In this document: piece by piece, positions 30,728-42,690 of the stretch
Layout: every line of letters starts with the position of its first letter
How positions within the stretch are numbered: position 1 is the stretch's first letter
DNA from: Chara braunii
Taxonomy: Eukaryota > Streptophyta > Charophyceae > Charales > Characeae
DNA length: 50,499 nt
Direction: 5' to 3'
Assembly (NCBI GenBank): GCA_003427395.1
Contig: BFEA01000607.1
Location: forward strand, 810,584 to 861,082
The notes under the pieces: generated by a model
What the model was told of the DNA's origin: nothing
Databases searched by the model: none
The model's input: the letters and a program-made list of their open reading frames with translations, nothing else
Position numbers and translations under genes: made by a program

Positions 30728-33700
30728 GAAAATACAGTTTAAATATATATAAATGAAAGCTTAATGACAACTAAATAACGTACTAATACGTGTAAAGAAA
30801 TACGATTAGCTCTTCTTCAAAACCTATTGAAAACCTACGAATCTTCATTATCGGAAAGTGAAAGGCATACCAAGGCATTCTCTCTGGCCGATTTTGAAAT
30901 GTGCACTCCATTTTCTAAATGCAATGTCTTTGATGTCCAGCTCCACACAACACAGTCTACATGCTTCCACTGCTGTGATGCACTGTTGTGATGCACTGCT
31001 GTGATGTTGTGTTGTTTTTCTTCCACGTCTTCTTCCATGCATTCGAATATTGCACAGAAAGACGTTTAGCAATAGGTTGTGGCACCCAATATTCAATAAG
31101 AATATGATTGAAAGTTAACGACTTCATATCGTTGTCTACATCGGAAATGACTCTACCCATCCATACAGGAACTCCCTCATCGATATCATCTTGGGAAGGA
31201 CGCAAGAGAACGAATTGACCTTTTTCGACATCCACAATTAGGTTGAGCTCCGCCTTTGGACACTCATTGGTCGGTCCAACGAACAACGGTTCCTTATTCT
31301 CATTGCTCTTCAAGAGAAAGGCAATATCGATATCATCTGGATCATCCTTCTTAATTTTGTCTTATGAGGGTCAGAAGCTAGCCTTGAGTGAAGTTTTTGC
31401 AAACCCAGACCCGTAATGCTCCTCGACTGTCTCGAGGAAAGTTTTCCAGTGTGAAAGAGCACTCTCCTTTGAGAAGTTAACCTCATCTTTCATTCCCAAC
31501 CACTCGTGCCGCTTGTTCTCCAACCACCCAACAAACGTCTTCACACCTTCAATTCCCGATTCGAAATCCGAATTCCTATCTTTAGTAGGCAGAGAAGCTG
31601 ACGACGGAACCGGTGATGGCACGAATGGTCATTCGGGTCCAACATATGCTTTGTTTTCATCTTTAGACTGGAGCAGACCATTCAAGAGAAGCGCAATACT
31701 CTTTCCACTGGAACACAGGATTGTCATCCTGCATATAAAACCTAAATGCATGTGGACGAGTATGACCGGTCAGTCTCTTGACCAGGAAGGGCTTAACAGC
31801 AGCTCGCCAATCAGCAATTTCATCCATGAATGTGCACGATGGACGTTCTTTTTGAGAACTGACAACGAGCTTGAAGAGGTCGAGCATGGTATATGCATCG
31901 TGCATTTTCAGTTTGCGAGAGAAATGACTGAAAGTGGCATCAACGTCCGTATGTGTGTGTCCCACTAACATAAAACCGAATTCGAGTTCTTTGAAGAAGC
32001 CAAATTTCACCAAAGCTGCAGCGAGTGCCAAAACGTATCTGTTTTTGTTTTCTCTCCAACAGCTGTCAGCTTGTATCCTCTGTTTAGGAGGCAAGTCGCT
32101 CGTCGCCTGGATGTCGCGGAGAACTTTCATAATGGATGACACTACAGCATTAGAATCATGTGGATAGCGAGGGTACCATGTGTGAACATGGACCGATGGT
32201 GAGCGGCCGTGTGCAATAATAGCTGTCAGATTCGTTTTCAACATCAGAATATTTGCGAATGCCTTCGATTTGTTCTCTCCGCCAAAGTGTGGAATGTTGG
32301 TCTTGCTTTGGTCCATGCCGTCAATGATGATGCACAAATTGTTGGAACCCGGCCTCTTCGACTCATCCTTCCACACCTCATACGCAGCACGATGTTGGAG
32401 CTGCAAGTCCAAGTGTTTCTCGCGTAACGAAACAAAGTACTCACGCACACGCACAAACTTTGCGGAATTGATAGATTCTTTGTATTCAACACATTTCTCG
32501 CATTTCGCAAAGTTTTGATCAATGTCATGGAATTTCACATGCCAGAACCGCGTTCTCCACATGTTGTAAAAAACTTGGAGAGAAACACAAGGAGCACCCA
32601 TGTTGTCGAATTGCGACTTTAGCAACTAATAAATATCAACCTTGTTATAGCAAGCAGGCAATCTCAACACCACTCTTGATTCCCCTTCTTTGATCTTCAT
32701 GTCATTGGGCATGGAATCTTCGTTGTCTCGCACGAAGGAGCTTAGTTTCCCGTAAGTCGTCGCATATGTTGCTGATGTGCGTCTAAGTCCAGTACTGCCA
32801 TGCTCCGGCATATTGTAGCCTTTTGACAAAGTCATCCTTTTTTTGAGAAATGTATTCCTACATACACCCAATGTGAAACACCAAATACTAATGCACACCT
32901 TTCGTCTCCCCACAATAGGTTGAACAATCTCCTTTTCATCTTCTATGAAGGTGAACCTCTTCAACGTTTCAACCCACCACGCATCCCAGCTCTGCTGGTT
33001 CTTAGAGTAGTATGCACTCCGGACAACTTTGATGTCGTCCAGGGTCATTTGAGCGCAACACTCTCGCTTACAGCAAACCTGCCCACGCACACTCGCTAGT
33101 GCTTTTTTGGTGAGTTTTCTATGAACTGATTGCAGAATCTTCTTTGACCGCGGCATTCTGAGACGAAAAGTATAAGGACGCTTCTCTGAGGACAGACGTT
33201 TTGAAAAAATGTCATCCAAATTAGAGATCACGTCATGATTCTCATCGCCATTTCGACAACAGTAGTGATTGTTCCGGTCAGCGTACGTTTGCGGAAGATC
33301 GGTTTTATCTCGAAAACTATCAGCACTAGACGATACCGAAGCACTTGAATCTGAACCACCTTCATCACCCTCACCAAACAGAAGACCTGTGTACTAGAAA
33401 TCTTGAAGTGAACTCCTCGGCACCCATACAACACGATCTACATCGGATGCATCTTTGTCAGTAGAGGAGGCCTTACCCTCCTGACCTTCAGCACTCTCTT
33501 CATCACAGGTTCGAACCGGGCATCGAAGGACGGGATACGCACTTTCACATGTAGTGTCCGCACACGCAATATTTCGTGACCTCTTACGAGCAGGAGATTC
33601 CGGAGCATTATCGACATGTTCGTGACCACTTCGAACATCTTGTGAACACATTGGCAGATGCGGTGGAGGAGAATCCTCATTGAGCATTGTATTAGACGCC

Positions 33701-33819
33701 ACACAGTCCATGCTTTCCAAGGTTGTGTTGCAAGCCTGCCGTGGCATAGCATGTATACCACAAGCCATGTACAAGACGTGTCTGCGACAACAAAACAGCG
33801 GACCACTGTCAAAAGGCAA
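30675..33819 (-). pseudogene. DDE-type transposase (DUF7869-like), two in-frame TAG plus frameshifts
   Basis: One frame runs from 33819 to 31663 through TAG codons at about 33396 and 32628. Order: acidic/Ser-rich N-terminus; basic KRPYTFRLRMPRSKK; Cys cluster VCCKRECCAQ (about 33060); then the catalytic-like region CIIIDGMDQSKTNIPHF (about 32320), IQADSCWRENKNR (about 32055) and LVGHTHTDVDATFSHFS (about 31950). This D...D-ENKN...GHTHxDxD pattern is that of DUF7869-type proteins with an RNase H fold. After 31663 a frameshift leads to 31622-31371, and 31313-30957 has FVLLRPSQDD...VPVWMGRVI...YW, a BAH/chromo-like module. A further shift near 31000 precedes a phase-0 donor (GTATGC at 30870) and acceptor (30717); the last exon ends at TAA 30675. 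Upstream exons are likely. Confidence 0.65.
30717..30870 (-). other. Predicted intron, last of the transposase
   Basis: On the minus strand, CCTTG|GTATGC at 30870 and TATTTTCATGTGTTGCAG| at 30717. Splicing is in phase and adds 13 residues before a stop. Confidence 0.5.
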
Positions 33820-34394
33820 AAATCAGAGGTCAATGAAATGGAGCAGACAACCATCCCTACACAACAGTGAGATCTGAATCACAATATAATATGTACAATA
33901 AATCAAATATCCATATTGATAATTATAATAATCTAATTATGTTATAAATACAATATCAATTGCAAATGACCCTGAGAAACACAACCCTACACTGGACGGA
34001 GGGGAACAGGAAACATCCCAGAGAGGATAACACACAACCGTGGAATTTGGGCAGCAATCCTGTCATCAGGCCCAATCCGTGCCAAAGGCGAAATACACGC
34101 AAAAGAGTCTGTCGAAGTCGAAGATCAAACGATAATGGGAAGCGTATCACATGTCGAGTCGGGGAACCAGCAACCGAAAATACAACGTGCAACAGCATTG
34201 AAAAGGCGGAGATCTTGATGCGCAACAGGAAACGCAGCACATGTCACGTCGGGCACCAGCTTCAGAAAGGCGGAGACCACGGCGCGCAAAACCCAGTGGG
34301 CACCAACAGCGGAACGGCGAAGACTCTGGCGCGCAGGACACAACTTGGCACAAAGGCATTGATAGGAAAAATTTTATATTACTCCAGGAACTAC
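33820..34394. other. Region upstream of the transposase, no gene seen
   Basis: On the minus strand CTGATTTTTGCCTTTTGACAG (about 33830-33808) looks like a 3' splice site ahead of the transposase frame, so an upstream exon is likely. The 350-codon plus-strand ORF at 33960-35012 is Arg/Thr-rich and runs through tandem repeats; I do not accept it. Confidence 0.35.
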
Positions 34395-34680
34395 AGCGAC
34401 TGGACACGCGTGGTAACCACCACCAATGCAGAGCGGGCAGAAAAACTGCCACGAGTGAGCAGGAATACCATCGTGGCAACGAGACTGTACCATCGTGGCA
34501 AAGCGACCGCCTCACCCAACACGGAAGGGTCCCCCGTCTTGATTCCCGGCACGCGTGGTACTCACCACCCACGCAGAGTGGGCAGGAAAACTGCCACGAC
34601 TGAGCAGGAAAACCATCGTGGCAACGCGACCGCCTCGCCCAACACGGAAGGGTCCCCCGTCTTGATTCCCGGGTACCAGA
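34395..34680. repeat. ~123-bp tandem repeat, about 2.5 units
   Basis: CGACCGCCTC...CCCAACACGGAAGGGTCC recurs at 34504 and 34627. An earlier partial unit has the same GGGCAGAAAAACTGCCACGA block at about 34433. Confidence 0.7.
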
Positions 34681-34984
34681 CTCCGAGGATTCGAAGCAAA
34701 ATTCGCGCAGAGTTCGTTCTACGTCGCACGACGGGTTTTCAGATAGCCAGGCTGAGAAGGCAAACGACTGCGGCAACGCCAATGTCGCGCCCAACACGAC
34801 AGGAGGTCCATTGCATATTACAAGGTGGGGGTCGTGGCGCAATCTCGCAACAAGCAGTCAGCGCTACAAGAGACAAAAGACAGTCACCCGGGCACTATGT
34901 TCTGCTGGCGCAACTCGCACTAAACTCTGTGCAAGTCGAAACACAGGTGGGGGTCGTGGCGAAAAAGAGCAGGGTGTTCGACAC

Positions 34985-35692
34985 GATCGTGATGGCGTTC
35001 GACACGACATAAACCGCGTTTAACCGTGGCGGACATGACGACCACCGTGCTCGTCATGACGGCCACCGTGTCCGACCCGACGACCATCGTGCCGGACACG
35101 ACGACCATCGTCAACAATCATGTCGAACACGAAGACGGCCGTGCTCGATACGATGGTGGTCGTGTTCGACATGACGATGGCTGTGTTCGACATGACGTCG
35201 GTCACGACGACGACCGTGCACGACAACGATCCGGACACGACAACGAGCGTGTTCGACACGACGACGGCCGTGTTCGACACGATGGCGATCGTGTTCGACC
35301 CGACGACAATCGTGTTTGACACGACAACCAGCGTGTTCGACACGACAAGGATCGTGTTCGACACGACGATGACCGTGTCGGACACGACGAGGATCGGGTT
35401 TGACACGACGCCCAGTGTGCTCGACACGACAACGATCGTGTTCAACACAACGACCAACGTGTCGGACACGACAACGATCGTGTTCAACACGATGACTATC
35501 GTGTACGACGATCGTGTTTGACACGACGACCAGTGTGTTCGACACGACAACGATCGTGTTCAACACGACGACCATCGTGTTTGACACGACGACCAGCGTG
35601 TCGAACACGACAACGATAGTGTTTAACACGACGAACATCGTGTTCGACATGACGACGGTCGTGTCGACCATCGCGTTCGACACGACGACGAC
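34985..35692. repeat. 21-bp CpG-rich satellite
   Basis: Units such as TGTTCGACACGACGACCATCG repeat every 21 bases with many variants and run into the gap. Because 21 is a multiple of three, several frames stay open on both strands; those ORFs are artefacts. Confidence 0.9.
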
Positions 35693-36092
35693 NNNNNNNN
35701 NNNNNNNNNNNNNNNNNNNNNNNNNNNNNNNNNNNNNNNNNNNNNNNNNNNNNNNNNNNNNNNNNNNNNNNNNNNNNNNNNNNNNNNNNNNNNNNNNNNN
35801 NNNNNNNNNNNNNNNNNNNNNNNNNNNNNNNNNNNNNNNNNNNNNNNNNNNNNNNNNNNNNNNNNNNNNNNNNNNNNNNNNNNNNNNNNNNNNNNNNNNN
35901 NNNNNNNNNNNNNNNNNNNNNNNNNNNNNNNNNNNNNNNNNNNNNNNNNNNNNNNNNNNNNNNNNNNNNNNNNNNNNNNNNNNNNNNNNNNNNNNNNNNN
36001 NNNNNNNNNNNNNNNNNNNNNNNNNNNNNNNNNNNNNNNNNNNNNNNNNNNNNNNNNNNNNNNNNNNNNNNNNNNNNNNNNNNNNNNNNNNN
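35693..36092. other. Assembly gap (400 N) inside the satellite
   Basis: Exactly 400 N; probably unresolved continuation of the 21-bp satellite. Confidence 0.99.
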
Positions 36093-36299
36093 TGTCGACG
36101 TTGGCGGACCGCTGCGCTGATTCTCCCAGAACGCGAACAATGACACAATGTCGCGGGTACTCATGTGGGTGAATCGCATTTCTGCTCTGCAGTTGAACGT
36201 CATCCCCGCGCCTCCGCTCTGGCCAAGGGGGGAAAACGATCGCGGCCGACTGCAGTCATTGGATTGTCCCGACCGTCCGTATTCTCGGATCCGACCGTC

Positions 36300-36520
36300 C
36301 ATATTCCCGGATCGGACCGTCCGTATTCCCGGTTCGGACGGCCAGCAGGCGCGCGCGGAGGGCCCACGCGGAAAACCACATATATGAGGCAGGCCCACCA
36401 CTCCCCATCGGAACATCCCGACCGTTTGTATCCCCGGATCGGACGGCCAGCAGGTGCCCGCGAAGGGCCCTCCCGAAAAACTATATATATGAGGGAGGGC
36501 CACCAATTCCCATTTTCGTT
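36300..36520 (+). promoter_or_regulatory. Duplicated TATA-containing block, candidate promoter
   Basis: Two ~113-bp units share CGGATCGGAC...GGCCAGCAGG...GGGCC and then a TATA element: ACATATATGAGGCAGG (about 36378) and ACTATATATATGAGGGAGG (about 36480). They lie ahead of the plus-strand gene set and could drive it. Position-based inference. Confidence 0.35.
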
Positions 36521-36829
36521 TCAGTTCGGCAACGCAGCAGTAGCGCAGCGCATCGGAGGTTCGTCGACGCAGCGCAGCGGAGGCTCGTGCCACAGCACAG
36601 CGTAGTGGAGGCTCGTGTACAGCGCGGCAACGGAGCGCAGGGATTCGGTCCGTGCATAGCAGACCACCTGTTCGACGCAACGGCGGACCACAGCGCTGTC
36701 GAGAGGCCAAGATCGCGACGCACAACCACAACGGAGCACCCCGAGTTTGAAGGATAGGATGGTGAGGACACAACCACGCAGCCCAGATGCAACCACGTAA
36801 CGCCACGTGGCACTTCTGACCGTCGAGTC

Positions 36830-37735
36830 GAACACGATCGTGCCCCATCGTCGAGTTGAACACGATCGCGCCTGATCGTCAAGTCCAACACGATCGTGTC
36901 CGATCGTCGTGTCGAACACGACCGTGCCCGATCGTCGAGTCGAACACGACAGTGCCCGATAGTCGAGTCGAACACGATCGTGCCCGATATCTGATTGTTG
37001 AGTCGAACACGACAGTTGAGTCGAACACGCTCGTCGAGTCGAACACGATCGTCGAGTCGAACACGATCGCGCCCGATCGTCGACTCGAATACGATCATTG
37101 AGTCGAACACAATACTGCCTGATCGTCGAGTCGAACACGATAGTCGAGTCGAACACGATAGTCGAGTCGAACACGACACTGCCCGGTCGTCGAGTCGAAC
37201 ACGATAGTCGAGTCGAATACGACACTGCCCAATCGTCGACTCGAACCCGATACTACCCGGTCGTTGAGTCGAACACGATAGTTGAGTCGAACACGACAGT
37301 GACCGATCGTCGAGTCGAACACGATAGTCGTGTCGAACACGATAGGCGAGTCGAACACGTCGAGTCGGACACGATCGTCGAGTCGGACACGGTCGTCGAG
37401 TCGAACACGATCGTCGAGTCGAACACCATCGTCGAGTCGAACGCGATCTTCGAGTCAGACACGATCGTCGAGTCGGATACGATCGTCAAGTCGAACACGA
37501 TCGTCGATTGCGTTCGTCGAGTCCAACACGATGGGTTAGTCTAACACGATACTCGAGTCGAAGACGATAGTCGAGTCTAACACGATACTCGAGTCGAACA
37601 CGATCGTCGATTGTGTTCGTCGAGTCGAACACGATCGTCGAGTCGGACACGATCATCGAGTCGAACACAATAGGCGAGTGCGATCGAGTCGAACACGATC
37701 GTCGAGTCGAACACGATCCTTCCCTGTCCCCTAGT
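36830..37735. repeat. 18-bp CpG-rich satellite (and longer units)
   Basis: Core CGTCGAGTCGAACACGAT repeats every 18 bases, in places as longer units with CACTGCCCGATCG. It shares the TCGAACACGA core with the arrays at 34985, 39480 and 45540. Confidence 0.9.
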
Positions 37736-38083
37736 GGAACAAGATTGTGCGCAGTGCAATGTCATCGAATCGTTCATGCCCTCTCGTCAAGTCGAACACG
37801 ATCCTTCCCTGTCCTCTAATGGAACAAGATTGTGCGTGGTGCAATGTCATCGAATCGTTCATGATAGTGTGCAGTGCTATGGACCTCGTGCGTCGTGTCC
37901 TGGAAGATCGTGCATGGGTTGTGTGCGTGGAATTGTGGGCGTGGATTGCGCACATAGATTTTGTGCATTGTGTTGTCGTGCGGCCTGGTTAGTTTCCATT
38001 GTTGGGGGGAGCGGGGTGAATAGTTCTATGCTGTTGTTGGTTGTTCTATTGTTGCTGTTGACCGTTGTCCTTGTGCCGTGCAG
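37736..38083. other. Spacer with an 80-bp tandem duplication and a 3' splice signal
   Basis: TGGAACAAGATTGTGCG...GCAATGTCATCGAATCG occurs at 37735 and 37819. CGTTGTCCTTGTGCCGTGCAG ending at 38083 resembles a 3' splice site ahead of the next ORF. Confidence 0.45.
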
Positions 38084-38106
38084 GGCGTCTTCTCTTCACT
38101 GTTGCT

Positions 38107-39006
38107 ATGGAGATCTCTAATATGACCCCAGCACTTTGGCGTGCACGCAAGGCACACCCTTTCCCACCTTGCGCGTTGTACGACCGACAATGTCAGGGCA
38201 CCGTAACCTATGAAGGCGCTTGTCCAGAAGACTTCGAATGCGACCCTTGGATGAGAATCCTCCCGTTTGGCGACAATCATTTGGACTCGTGGGAGGAGTG
38301 CGAGTGGGTGAACATGACGGAGAGATGCCCGTGGGCGTGCGATTATGAGTTCGCGAATATGTCCGAATTCGGCAAACGCATTCCCGTGTCATTCGATGTG
38401 CTACGTCCCGTGCGTTTTCCGCTACTGTGTAAAAAGCTAAAAATAAGCCGTGTTGTGGGGGTTTTGGACTGCGAATATGTGACAACCTCGCCTCGCACCT
38501 GGTGCCGTGTTATGAAACAGGAGTTACTCGATTGTGCGCGACATTCTCAGTTCCTGGATCATTATCCGTTGCGATCTCCCGGTCTGTCGCCAGGAGCAGT
38601 TTCGTATTGTTGTGTGAGATTGCGTCTGGCATACTTTATCTTCTATAGGGTCCTCTATATTGCCGTTTCGAGCAGGGCAAGAAACTTGACCGATGTTGTC
38701 GTGTATGTGTCCAGGAACGGGTTGTCTATGTCCGGGAGGGATATGTGTTTAGTTCAAAGAAGGGTAGATGGGAGACTGGATATCGTGGTGGGTGGCCAGG
38801 TGGAGGACGTTGTCGCATGGCGCGAGGTCGAGGCTAAAGTCGTTTCGATTCGGGATGCTATAGGCGCTTCTCTCGTCGGGAAGTCCGGGTTCGTGCGAAT
38901 AACATACATTTCGGTGTTTGCTGAGACGACGCAACAACTGACCTTCGGATCGCCAATTAGCGTGTTGAATGGCCGCAACGGCGAGATTGTTCCCCGTAGT
39001 CAGTAG
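38107..39006 (+). CDS. Cys-rich ORF of the TIR element, unknown
   Basis: 299 codons from ATG 38107; an upstream ATG at 38065 is in frame but precedes the likely splice acceptor at 38083. The N-terminal third is rich in Cys, Trp and acidic residues (CALYDRQCQGTVTYEGACPE, then EECEWVNMTERCPWACDYEF). The central part is basic and hydrophobic and the C-terminus forms mixed strands (VVVYVSRNG, LDIVVGG, FVRITYISVF). It is uninterrupted, unlike its neighbours. No family recognised. The last ~20 residues lie in a block duplicated at about 38961 and 39042. Confidence 0.4.
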   Translation: MEISNMTPALWRARKAHPFPPCALYDRQCQGTVTYEGACPEDFECDPWMRILPFGDNHLDSWEECEWVNMTERCPWACDYEFANMSEFGKRIPVSFDVLRPVRFPLLCKKLKISRVVGVLDCEYVTTSPRTWCRVMKQELLDCARHSQFLDHYPLRSPGLSPGAVSYCCVRLRLAYFIFYRVLYIAVSSRARNLTDVVVYVSRNGLSMSGRDMCLVQRRVDGRLDIVVGGQVEDVVAWREVEAKVVSIRDAIGASLVGKSGFVRITYISVFAETTQQLTFGSPISVLNGRNGEIVPRSQ

Positions 39007-40065
39007 ATAGCCTTCGTCCTACTGAATGGTCAAAATGATATACTGAATGGCCGCAATGGCCGCAGCGGCGTGATTGTTCCCCGTAGTCGATAGCTAACCT
39101 CGTAGAATTCGCATTGCGATTGCTGTTCTCAATGTGTTATTTCGATAACAATACGCGGTATCTACTAGTTGTTCTCGTCATGTGTTCAGTGGCCAAAATA
39201 CACACGTTTGACGTTGTTGTCCTCATATTGTTTTTCGATTCATTGAAACCCGAGAATGATGACACGTGTTTTTGGTTTGGCTTTGGACACCGACACATCG
39301 CTGCCAGCGGAGTGTATGATTGTTGTTCTCATGTTGTGTTTCCAGTCGGAAAAAAAAAAACTCGTTGTTCTGATGTTTTGCGTGCACAAACATTCAGCAG
39401 TCATTGTTTCTCCGTGTTAACCAGTGCTTACGATCTGTTGTCTAGTGTCCTCGTGATCAAGTGCCCCTCTAGGCACCGTCCGCCGACCATTGTGTCGAAC
39501 ACGACAAATGTCGCACAGCACACCCCAGTGTCGCTGTCGTGTTCGACACGATAGTCGCCAGACGGTGCCCGAAGGGGCACTTGGTCTACTGTCAAACGGC
39601 AGACGACAGTATCGCTGTCGTGTCGAACACGACGGTCAGCTCCCCTTCAGGCACCGTCTGGCGACCATCGTGTCGAACACGACATGGACACTGTTATTTG
39701 GCGACCAGACGGTGCATGAAGGGCCGCTTGGTCGACTGTCGCACGACAGACAACAGTGTAGCTGTCGTGTCCAACACGACGGTTGGTCAGCCAACGCAGT
39801 GCCGTTGGGTTCGACAGGACAGTGACACGACGACACCACAATGTTGCTCTCGTGTCGAATTCGGCGGTAATGGAGGACATCGTGGCACGGCCATCGAGTT
39901 CGACACGACAGTGAAACGGCGACGAGCTGGCGGGCTGCGACCCGCTTCCGTTACTCTGTGTTCCTGTCTATTCTTGTTCTCAAGTGCTGTGGTGTTTGCA
40001 CATTGGCAAAGCATTGACTGCTTTCTCGCTTGTGCGTTTTCTTCAGTTGGGACTAGCTGCTCGGC
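39007..40065. other. Spacer with dispersed TCGAACACGA repeats
   Basis: A diverged copy of GAATGGCCGCAACGGCGAG...GTTCCCCGTAGTC follows the previous ORF. At 39480-39910 longer repeat units carry GTGTCGAACACGAC several times. TGTGCGTTTTCTTCAG (ending about 40046) is a possible 3' splice site just before ATG 40066. Confidence 0.45.
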
Positions 40066-42690
40066 ATGGATCGCGAGGGGAAGCCAAACAAACGACGTAC
40101 TAGTACTGGTTCCGGGAGCATGGATCAGTCTCCGAAAAAACCAAAGGGGACACTGACGACTGGCGTGGGGGCTGGCGACACACCGGGATCTAAGGGCCAC
40201 CGAACCCCGGTGCTGAGGGGTGCACTTTCTACGGGCACACCTTCCACCCATGTTCGAGGTTCAGGACCGGATTCGGCTGTGTTGATGAGTGGTGGGGCTG
40301 CGGGTCGAGAAGAGGAGGCTACTGGTCGGCAGGGGAAATCTGCGATGGACGTTGTGCCCAGGCGTAAAAGGTCTGGTGACACGTCCGTTGCAGGTGTGGG
40401 AGACGAGGTGCCTGTCGTCGACCACAAAGACAAGTGTTGGATGTTGGACTGGGTGGGTGGAATCGGGGAACGCTCGGGTGGGCTGGTTTTGTACGTGGTG
40501 ATCAAAGATAACATTGTTCTGATTGGCGGTGTGGTTAAGTGGAGTAGAGAAAAATCACCGTTTGCCATGTTGGAGTTGACGATGGTCCTTAACGTTAGAG
40601 GTGAGCGGATAGCGGATGACAAACTCGTTGCTCTTCGTTGGGCCAAACACACTGGGTACGGCAAGAGGTTTTATGGCATTTTCAATCCGCCCGGGACGGA
40701 GAAATTAACGTTGTCGGACCTTTGATCGGTTTTCGCATTCTTCGACAGACATGTGGTCGCAGGGCATGAGCCGGTGGTGCATGCTTCCAACCACATATCT
40801 GAACCGAAAAGCGTGCTTTCGTCGTCTTTAGAGGCGGCTCCGACGTTGAAATCGATCATTATAGGTGCCCGCCCTCCGCCATCACTTCGGACTACGGTTG
40901 CTGCAACACGAGTTCCGAAATCTGGGCAGATCGGGGAGAAAGGTCTGTGTCGCGGCCAAATCGTGTCGTCAGCCCCTGTGAAGCGTAGACCAACATCAAC
41001 CAAGGAACCCCTTTTCTTGGTCCGCCCGCCACGCTATATGTTGGCCATTCCTGCTGGCCCATAATATTTTGGAGATGACGACGAGGAGAACAACGCAGAA
41101 GAATGGGAGCGCGATGAAGAACTCGAAAAAAATGAGGAGGGTGGCGGAGAAGAGAAAGTAGAGAGTGAGCACACAATCAGCGAGAGGGGTGGGCCGAGCG
41201 AGTTGGAGGGTCATCAAGGGGTTGAGTATGAGGACGAAGGGCAAGAAGAGGAAACGATCGGCGAGGGAGGGTATGCAGATGTGCATCGGGGTTCCAAACG
41301 AACGCTGCTGCTCGCGCCGGGTCATGGGCATTGGGAAGCGGATCCAGGGCGTGAGGAACTGCACCGCGAAGTTGGGGTCGAGCCGGCGCATGCCGATGCA
41401 GTCCGACTAGCTGAGAAGAAAAGGAAGATGAGGCAAGAGAGGAGAAGTCCTATGGACAGTAAGAAAACCAAGCAGGAGGGGGGATCCAAGCAAGAGGAGG
41501 GCAAACGCAAGTTGAAAATGCTAGCAGTTGCGGAGGCCGTCCAACGTACATGGGAGGCTGAGGAGGCCATGAAGAAAAAACGGCAGCCAAGAAAAAAAGC
41601 AGCGAAGGGAGGTATGATGGAAAAAACTTCCATTTTTTCACCAGACCAACCACAGTCGGATGAAGACGCTGTGGGCAAGACAGTCACCAGACCACCCGAT
41701 TTGCAGATTCTGCTGCCTGGGAATTCTTCTGGTCATCTGAGCAAAGGCTTCTTCCTTGAGTTCGACGAGAATGGTAAGCAGAGGCCGGAAATGCAGTTCA
41801 TTTCCGTCAAGTTGGACAGGATTCTGGATATCCCTGATGAGGAATTCAAATATAATCAACGCTTCCTCGATCAGGAGCTTATTGATGACCTTTATAAAAC
41901 AATGGTTGAGTCGGGTGAGGCAGCTATCAGAGAGAGAACGACCGGGGCAGCAGGGGTGAATGTATGTGCATTGTACGAGAAGCCTGTCCTTTTGTTGATT
42001 GGGCTACATGATACAATGCATACTGACGCTTCCGGTACGAATGTGAGGGCGAGAAGAGCGACGCCCGGCGAATTCGATCTCCAATCCATGCGCAAGTACT
42101 ACTGGTACCCTGTAAGTGGTCATCACCATGTTGCGGCGGCGAGGAAATGTTCTCAAGAACGCCCTGACATCGCCTGTGAGCTCCGTTTGGATTGTTGGAC
42201 TGCAAGGCCTGTTTACTATCCGGATAGGAGCATGGAGAATTACTGCACCTTTAGCACTTTCCAAAATGCGAAGGACAAATGGAATACTCCTACGCACCAA
42301 ATTGCTATCGTTAAGAACATACGAAAGTTGTGGCAAGCAGCCGGTCGTCCAAAAGCTATAGGCGGATCTGCCGCAAACGTCAAAAATAAGGATTACAGAG
42401 AGTTTGTGGCGATGACTCTGTGCGCGACCGGGAGTGATCATTTGGTTACTATTTCACTTCAGGCTTGGAGCAAGGAGTGGTCCGACTTCCTCGGGCCTTA
42501 CATGGTATTGGCAAGGGCGACGGACGATATGTTCGACAAGGTGCAACAAGTGTATTACGCTTAGGAGAGTGGACAGTGGCTGGGGAGAGATGTTGTGAAG
42601 CCTGCCACCAAACAAGGTGAACCGGGGAAAGCGCCGAGACCTGGCCCCGGATTCGAGTTGGAAAAAGGAGTCAGGGTTCCAGTGTACTAG
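40066..42690 (+). pseudogene. Very long TIR-element protein, N-terminal part with ParB-like domain
   Basis: A single frame from ATG 40066 (context GGCATGG) to 42690 with stops at 40723, 41062, 42562 and 42688. The start is basic and low-complexity, then a region with WMLDWVGGIG and YVVIKDNIVLIGG. A long acidic then Lys-rich stretch (41070-41640) follows. At 41791-42170 there is a ParB/sulfiredoxin-like layout: ISVKLDRILDIP, NQRFLDQELIDDLYKTMVESG, then YYWYPVSGHHHVAAARKC, where the G-H-H/R signature and helix-rich surroundings are typical of ParB-N domains. DNA binding or nuclease function would be inferred. It continues in another frame. Confidence 0.5.

Noticed and set aside
33960-35012. 350-codon plus-strand ORF
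   Set aside because: Runs through the 123-bp tandem repeat into the satellite, Arg/Thr-rich without motif structure, and overlaps another long frame on the opposite strand.
35111-36863. Long ORFs on both strands around the second gap
   Set aside because: Repeat length divisible by three and N filler keep frames open; the peptides are simple 7-residue repeats.
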